In this document: positions 57,901-64,000 of the stretch, in pieces
Numbering within the stretch: the first letter of the stretch is position 1
Layout: every line of letters begins with the position of its first letter
From: Pseudopithomyces maydicus
Taxonomy: Eukaryota; Ascomycota; Dothideomycetes; Pleosporales; Didymosphaeriaceae
Direction: 5' to 3'
DNA: 64,000 nt
Assembly (NCBI GenBank): GCA_026873275.1
Contig: JANTUC010000018.1
Coordinates: forward strand, 702,001 to 766,000
Translations under genes and position numbers: made by a program
The notes under the pieces: model-generated
Database searches by the model: none
Told to the model about the DNA's origin: nothing
Seen by the model: the letters and a program-made list of their open reading frames with translations, nothing else

Positions 57901-60900
57901 TCACCATGCCACTGCAGACTGGGTGGGCACCGATTTCGAGCCAAGCGGTCTTCTCATCAAAGGCCTTCTCGTCCTTGCCGGTATCGAGCGCGCTCCAGAA
58001 GTTCACGGTCTCGCGCGCATGGCGAGCAAGGTAATCAGGACCAATGACGCCAGCCTCGCGGATGACCTCGCCGGTGAGAGGCGATAGGACAGGCACCTCA
58101 GGCTTGTGGAACACCACAGAAGCAGCGACAGCTTTGAACTTTTCGAGGATTGGTTCGACCTGGGCGGAGTGGAAAGCGAACGGCACATTCAGCTTAGTAG
58201 CCTTGAAACCCTTGGCGGCAAGTGCAGCGTTGGTGCTCTCAACCACCTCGACGGTACCACACAGGACGGTTTCCTCGGGGCCATTCATGCATGCAACTTC
58301 AGTCATCTGCTCGCCAAGAGCTTCTTTGATCGCTTCTAGGCTACCCTTGACAGCCAACATGCCGTGGGTATTAGCCGTGCATTCCTGCTCTAGGAGCTGA
58401 GCACGGCGACCAACTAGAAGAACCATGTCGCTGGCGGAGATGACACCGGCAACGTGAAGCGCGGCATACTCTCCGAGGCTATGACCGATGACTGCGATGG
58501 GTGCAACCCCCATGATGCCCACATGCGTGAAAGAGCAACTTGAATGCAAGCCATGCCTAGTTGCACTACCACTGGGGATAAAGTGGCAACATCAGTGCCG
58601 TCCAGGAGAGGAAGGAACGAGGGAAGCTGGTGCAAACGAGCGAGGTTGTCAAGCTGCTCGATGTCAGCCTTGAAAGTGCTTAGTTCATCGTAAAGCTTCT
58701 TTCCGAGTGCTGTGTATTGAGAGCCCTGACCAGTGAAGGTGAAAGCTGTCTTGGTAGGGACCATTGCGATTGGACTATACGTGTCCTTTAGTTGGGCTTG
58801 CAGAGCAGCCTTGACCTTCGTGATGTCATCCACACAGACAGCGACACGGTAGTTGTGCTGGATGCGGCGAGCTGTGGTGGTATACGCCAAGCTGGTAAGC
58901 GTTGTCTCTGGGTGCTGGTCAAGATACTGGATCAAATTGTTGATGTTTTTCTTGAGAGATGAGATGGACCTTGCAGTGACAGTGACCGTCTGCAATCCTC
59001 GAGGGTCGACAGCCTCTGGAGCGGTGCGCAATGGACCATCCTCCATCACAATCGCGGTGTTTCCACCGGCAGCAGAAAAGTTGTTCAGGAAAAGCTTGCG
59101 CTTCTGAGCGCCGTTGCGAGGCCACGGTACCTGCTGTGTCTCAATGTGAACATTGCGCTGTAGCAGGTCTTTGGGGAAAGTCTTGTTCATGACGCCTTTA
59201 ATGCCCACGTTGGCAGGAATAGCATCCTTCTTCATCATCATCAAAGTTTTGATGAGAGAGTTGATGCCTGAAGCAGCCTCTCCGTGGCCAATGTTGGCCT
59301 TGATAGCGCCCAAGTAGAGAGGCTCATCTGGCTTACGCTGGCGATGGCGTGGTGCGAAAGCATTTGTGACCGAGGTCATTTCAATACCATCGCCTGCTTG
59401 AGTGCCAGTGCCGTGCATCTCTACGTAGCTGATTTCGTGAGCATCGACACCAGCATTACGCAGCACCTTCTTGTAAAGATATTCTTGGGCACCGGCATGA
59501 GGGTGGGTGATCGAAACAGCCTCAGCACTGTGGTTGGTAGCGGCTCCAAGGATGCAGCCGAGGATGTTGTCCTTATCAGCAATAGCATCTTCGTAGCGTT
59601 TCAAGATGACGGTACCGCAACCATCACCACGGCAGTAGCCGTCGGCATCGTTGTCATACGTCTTGCAGCTACCGGTCTTGGACAAGAACTGCCCTTTGCT
59701 AAGACCAGAGAAAATGTCGGGATTCGTAAGGACGTTTAGACCACCAGCGCAGGCAGTGTCACAGTCGCCAGCCCAGAGCGAGGTGCACGCGAGCTGAATG
59801 GCAGCGAGAGACGACGAACATGCAGTGTCGATACTGTACGATGGACCAGAGAACTTGAAGTAGTAGTTGATCCTGCCTGGAGCAAAGGCGCGCACACCAC
59901 CGGTGATAAAGTAGGTGTCCACGTTCTCAGCGGCATTGATCTCACGCCAGTCGTCCGAGGTTTGTCCGTAGAATGTTCCGATTCGTTCAAGCTTGCTGGA
60001 GGGGGTACGGTTGGGAACATAGCCCGACATTTCAAGAGCCTCGTAGGCTGTAGTGAGGGCGAGGCGGCCCATAGGGTCGGTCTGGGCGGCCTCTCGGGGA
60101 GACATGTTGAAGAAGCGGGGGTCAAATAGACCGGGCTCGTCAATGAAGCATCCGTAAGGTGTATGACTCTTGTTCTTGCCCTTTCCGGATGGATCGCAAT
60201 GAGCCTGGGCATCGAATCTATCAGAAGGAATTTCGCGGTGGACATCGAGGCCCTTCTCGAGCAGCTCCCAGAGCGCGTCGTGAGAAGCAGCACTCGGGAA
60301 GCGACCAGCCATGCCTACGATGGCGATCTTGTCGTTCTGCGTGCGGCCCTTGGAATGGTCGGTGCTCGGGACCCAGACAGTGTGGTCGCGAATGGTGATG
60401 GACGATTGCCCGCCTGCCTTGAGGGCCGAGGCGAGGCTGTTGACGACATTGGTGACACCGATGGCGGTAACGGAGGCCTCAGAGCTGCCGGCCTCGGCGA
60501 CCTGCGAGACTGTCTCCTCCAGAAGACTGTCCCATCGCACCGGCTCCAGAAGAATCTCGCGCAGGGCATTCTGGATAAGCTCGAAGGTGGTGGTCGCAGT
60601 GGAGCACTTGCCGGTGGATGCAGAGTGGATTAGACCCTGGGGGCGGGTGCTCTTGAACAGGTCGAGCGAGGGAATGCTCAGGATGCGGTCGATGTCGGCC
60701 TGGCCGAAAAGATGCGGTGCGTGGTAGGGCGCAAAGACTGGGATGGCGACGCGGGTGTTGTTCTTAAACGCTGCGGACTCTGCGAAGAGGCGCTTGGTGG
60801 TGGACGGGGGACCGCTGATGGTAACAGCCATCACGCTAACGGCACTAACATAGGCGTGTGCCGACACGGCGATGTTGTGCTCGCTGTGGAATTCTACAAT

Positions 60901-61489
60901 GGCAGTCTTTGCGGCCTGCTCGGAGATGCTGGCCACAATGGTGGACCAGCTCTCGCGGGACGCGTCGATTGCGTGGGCGGCTGAGCCGACGCAGGTACCC
61001 GTCCGGAAGGCGATGCGGACGGCTTCCACTGCGAGAGGCAGCAGATCTACTACGTTCTTGGACGATGCCACAACGGAACCGGCAAGCAGGCCGGTGCACA
61101 GCCCGAGCACTCTCGTATTTGTAACATTGGGCAGCTCTGTAAGGTTTTCGCCGTAGTAGCTAGAAAAGTCAGTCCAGGGGGTTCGCGGCGTCTCTCTCGC
61201 ACCCAACGTACCCGATGTAGTGCGCCAACTGCGCAATCGTGACCATGCAACTCTCCAGTTGGGTCACTTTCGAGGGTTTCGCAAAGTAGATTTCGACCAA
61301 GTCTTGAACGCTAAGGAAATCCGGTATCTGCTCTCGCTGCGATCGCGGGAGCTTCTGTGTCTCTTCTCGTAGCACAACACTGGCACGTTCCAAGAAAGTC
61401 TTGAGCAGTGCGTTGTCTTTCCATGTGATAGCCTTGCGCAGGACCACATATTGGTCTGCTGTTTGGTCACCGAAGATGAGAGTGTTCAT
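54919..61489 (-). CDS. PKS1: Non-reducing polyketide synthase, PKS1-type (melanin), one apparent frameshift
   Basis: Iterative type I synthase building an aromatic polyketide from acetyl- and malonyl-CoA; the closest family makes 1,3,6,8-tetrahydroxynaphthalene for DHN melanin. Exons 61489-61212, 61159-55016 and 54963-54919. Order: starter-unit acyltransferase (1 to about 360); ketosynthase with KIAIVGMAGRFPSAA at about 369 and catalytic cysteine near 539 (DTACSSSLAA); malonyl acyltransferase GHSLGEYAA near 986; product-template domain with ITGHQVNGNPFC near 1319; two acyl carrier proteins, serines near 1686 (GVDSLMSL) and 1813 (GMDSLMSL); thioesterase/cyclase GGWSAGGVMAYEV near 1979. Frame breaks in the acyltransferase; one base added at the five-C run 58507-58511 restores WASWGVAPIAVIGHS and gives exactly 2,156 codons (2,155 residues). 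A naphthopyrone synthase of similar layout is the main alternative. Confidence 0.92.
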
Positions 61490-64000
61490 TATGGCGGTCA
61501 GGTGTGGAGAGGTATATTAGGGATGAAGAAGGTATTGGCGATAGTTCCGAGCGTGCCAGACAACGGCAAAACTATTAGACTCGGATGTGATGTCGAGAGA
61601 GTGAGTCGTCGACAAAGGTATTAGGTCAAGTACTCCGTGGTGAACAATGACCACTGGAAGAAGAATCAAGCCCAAAGAAGCGGGCGTCCGACACGTGAAA
61701 AAAGGGTACCAAGAGACTGTGTCAGGAACGAACTGTTTGGAAGTTAATGGATATGGGACCTCTCTATATTTGTAGGCTTGTGATAGCTCAGCCCAGGTAA
61801 GCCATCAAGCATGTGGCCTAGTCTGGGATCGTGCGATGGCAAGCCCACTCCTCGGTACCGGATCTGTTGGAGCACTGATACGGGGCTCATGCACTGCCGG
61901 ACGATGTATAGCAGCAGCATGTTGACGTGAGGACCAAAGTGGAGCAATGGTCAATCCTTCCCTAGTCGGTGCAGCCATGATTCCAAGGAACGATGGCGCG
62001 CGCATATGGGACTGGCCCGTCACAGCATCCACGGCTATTGTTAGACGGCCCGGACTAGACGGGATTACCCAGCCGCACAGATAATTAGCCCATGCGTCAG
62101 GGATGATAGCAAGTAAAAAGATGAGACGTGCAAACATCGTGTTGTCAGGGCGCTGTCTCGAAGTTCGGGTGAACTAATCGGATCCCCATAACCCGGGGTG
62201 GCTGTGGAGTTCGACCACGGCGTCGACCTGTCAGTTATGTCAGCCAACATCAGCTATTAAACGCAATGTAGATTAGAGCGGTGCATGTAACGATTGTGGA
62301 TGCATCGAGACGTGCGAGTGATGAGGGCTCGCCAAAGGCGCCCGATCTGCGAGTGAGAGCCAGCTGCAGTGAAGGCGCCCACGCCCAGGACTTGGGTTAG
62401 ACACGGCGTTACACCCACCCAATCCATAACAATCATTCGAACCGTGATTTTCCGTTACTATAGTAGACTGGATCATGCTGGATCGTCTTAGCCAGCCGTC
62501 ACTGCCAGGGCCACGTGCAAGGCGGATATGCAACACGGTACGCCCAAAGAAGCTCAATTGATGGGTGCCTGCAGGTAATCTTCAGCAAATCCTGCGTTGA
62601 AATGGCAATACTCAACAGATCCAAGTGAAAGTTGCTGCTGGGAGGCCCGCTTAATGACCAGAAGCATCAGAGGTCGCTCGCTTAACGTATGGTTTACTGC
62701 TAGAGCATCTCGCTGAGAACGTTAGTTTGCCGGGATGTTTCGCGCCCACGAAACAAGCTCTGGGAAGCCCCCTTCGTGGGCCAAGGCACGGTGCCGTATC
62801 TGCCCTTGTTCGGATGGCTGAATACGAGAATGGAAATTCGGGAGTAACCACTATCGCTTGTTTGACCATTGCCAAGACTAGTAGAACAGTGACCCTTGGG
62901 CATAAACTTGACCCATGCGACGTCTATCAGCAAATCTAGGAGCAGGATTCGTTTGCAAGGGAGGTGAAAATCTGCAGCGATAATGAGCCCCAGCAGCATG
63001 AGCTAGGTCAAGTGCCGGACGATGGTCGTTAGGCCTGAGACCTTCGCACTTCCCCACACGGGTATATCGCCATGTCCGAGCACATCGTAAGACGAGGTGT
63101 TAGAGAGAACAGATGGGCTGTGTGGCTGACAGATCTTCGAGCCGCCTGGATTATTCCGAGCGATAAGCAGATAACCACGAATCATGGCAGACCGCGAGCG
63201 AAGATGAGATCTAGAACCATAACACAGGCGGTTTGGATCTCCAGTGGAAATGTCTAATTCTTCTGGAAAAGCATCCTGTAACGTGAGCGAGCGATTACTG
63301 GCATGCCAGAAGATTCGGCTGTAGCGGACCAACTTTCAGGCGGAGGCTTGGGGCGGAGGGTGAAGCGGAAGCCGGACGGTACCGCGCCTTCGGTTCGTGC
63401 TGCTTCGCTTTGCCTATACGCGAGAAACATATTGCCGATTAATGTGGTGGCCGTGAATGCGGTCATGTTGCAATGTAGTTGGATGATGTAGCAGTATCGC
63501 CCCCGCCCACGCGGTTGAGACTTGGCCTCGGCTCACCCCACCGGGAAACTTGGGTTGCTCACTCACCAGAACGACCTGCAGTACCTCTCGCCTCCGACGA
63601 TCCTAGGGGGATCGGCACTGCTGATAAGCCCTGCAGAAACGTTTTGGGGCCATCAACTCATCCATCGTTCGGCGAACACAACGCATCGCGGGCGTTGTGG
63701 AACGAGGTGGCAATGTCACTGCCTAGCGTACGGCGTTTTCTACATGAGCTCGTGATTATTGAGCATGTGCTGAATCAAACTACCGCTATGCTTGCGCCCT
63801 TTCCATAAAATGCGAAGCACGTGTAATTACTAGACTCCTCTGACCTCTCTACTTCTTCAAAGTAATTCCAAAATTGCTTTCGTGCAGCTGGGTACCTTTA
63901 CCAATTTGCATTCATGCTCTCTCCCAACACCTTAGCTTGGCACCTCGCGTGCTCTATGGTTGCAACCTGCGCTGCCAATCCTTTCCTTAATCGACCGTCA
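61490..64000. other. 2.5-kb gene-free right edge
   Basis: No gene supported to the end of the window. The first few hundred bases must be the PKS1 promoter. No melanin regulator (Cmr1-type zinc-finger protein) or naphthol reductase is visible in either strand here. Confidence 0.5.

Noticed and set aside
424..61489. Pseudogenisation of the nine broken genes
   Set aside because: Several are essential (APC2, SEC14) and show no other decay: splice sites, catalytic residues and codon use are intact.

Overview
The window looks like nuclear DNA of a filamentous ascomycete. Genes have short introns (44-102 bases, GT...AG, one apparent GC...AG), sit on both strands without operons, and encode fungal proteins: a Bck1-type MAPKKK, an AcrB-like protein, a Ccr4 deadenylase with leucine-rich repeats, Mediator Med9, APC/C subunit Apc2, pyruvate decarboxylase, a secreted tyrosinase, an Egh16-like secreted protein and a melanin-type non-reducing polyketide synthase. 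The mixture of an Egh16-like protein and a PKS1-type synthase suggests a plant-associated Dothideomycete. That placement is inference; the kingdom and phylum are not in doubt.

Layout. 0-5 kb: a Ca2+/calmodulin-dependent kinase and cofactor-independent phosphoglycerate mutase (both minus), then Med9 (plus). 6-10 kb: a RING-finger protein, an intron-containing tRNA-Asp and the Egh16-like gene. 11-20 kb: pyruvate decarboxylase (minus) divergent from the 1,779-residue Bck1 MAPKKK (plus). 20.9-27 kb: a disordered hypothetical protein, a 3.2-kb gene-poor gap and the tyrosinase. 27.6-32 kb: three unrecognised genes. 32.5-37 kb: a Sec14-type lipid-transfer protein and Ccr4. 38-45.5 kb: a SAM methyltransferase, a hotdog thioesterase and AcrB. 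45.8-52.4 kb: a small conserved-looking protein, Apc2, an FKBP12-type isomerase with a possible mitochondrial form, and prefoldin subunit 3. 54.9-61.5 kb: the polyketide synthase, isolated between two gene-free stretches of about 2.5 kb.

Most genes are unrelated housekeeping functions. CaMK and Bck1 are signalling kinases; Bck1 heads the cell-wall-integrity cascade. PKS1 and the tyrosinase represent two different melanin routes but lie 28 kb apart with unrelated genes between, so they are not a cluster.

The strongest window-wide signal is about the sequence, not biology. Nine of 21 protein genes are broken by reading-frame shifts, 16 in all. Every one is repaired by adding one base to a G or C run, and in all nine genes the repaired coding length is then an exact multiple of three across all exons. 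This points to systematic under-calling of G/C homopolymers in the assembly rather than pseudogenes. An automatic annotation of this window would split or truncate BCK1, PKS1, APC2, ACRB, SEC14, the CaMK, the methyltransferase, the thioesterase and one unknown gene. I found no convincing previously undescribed system.
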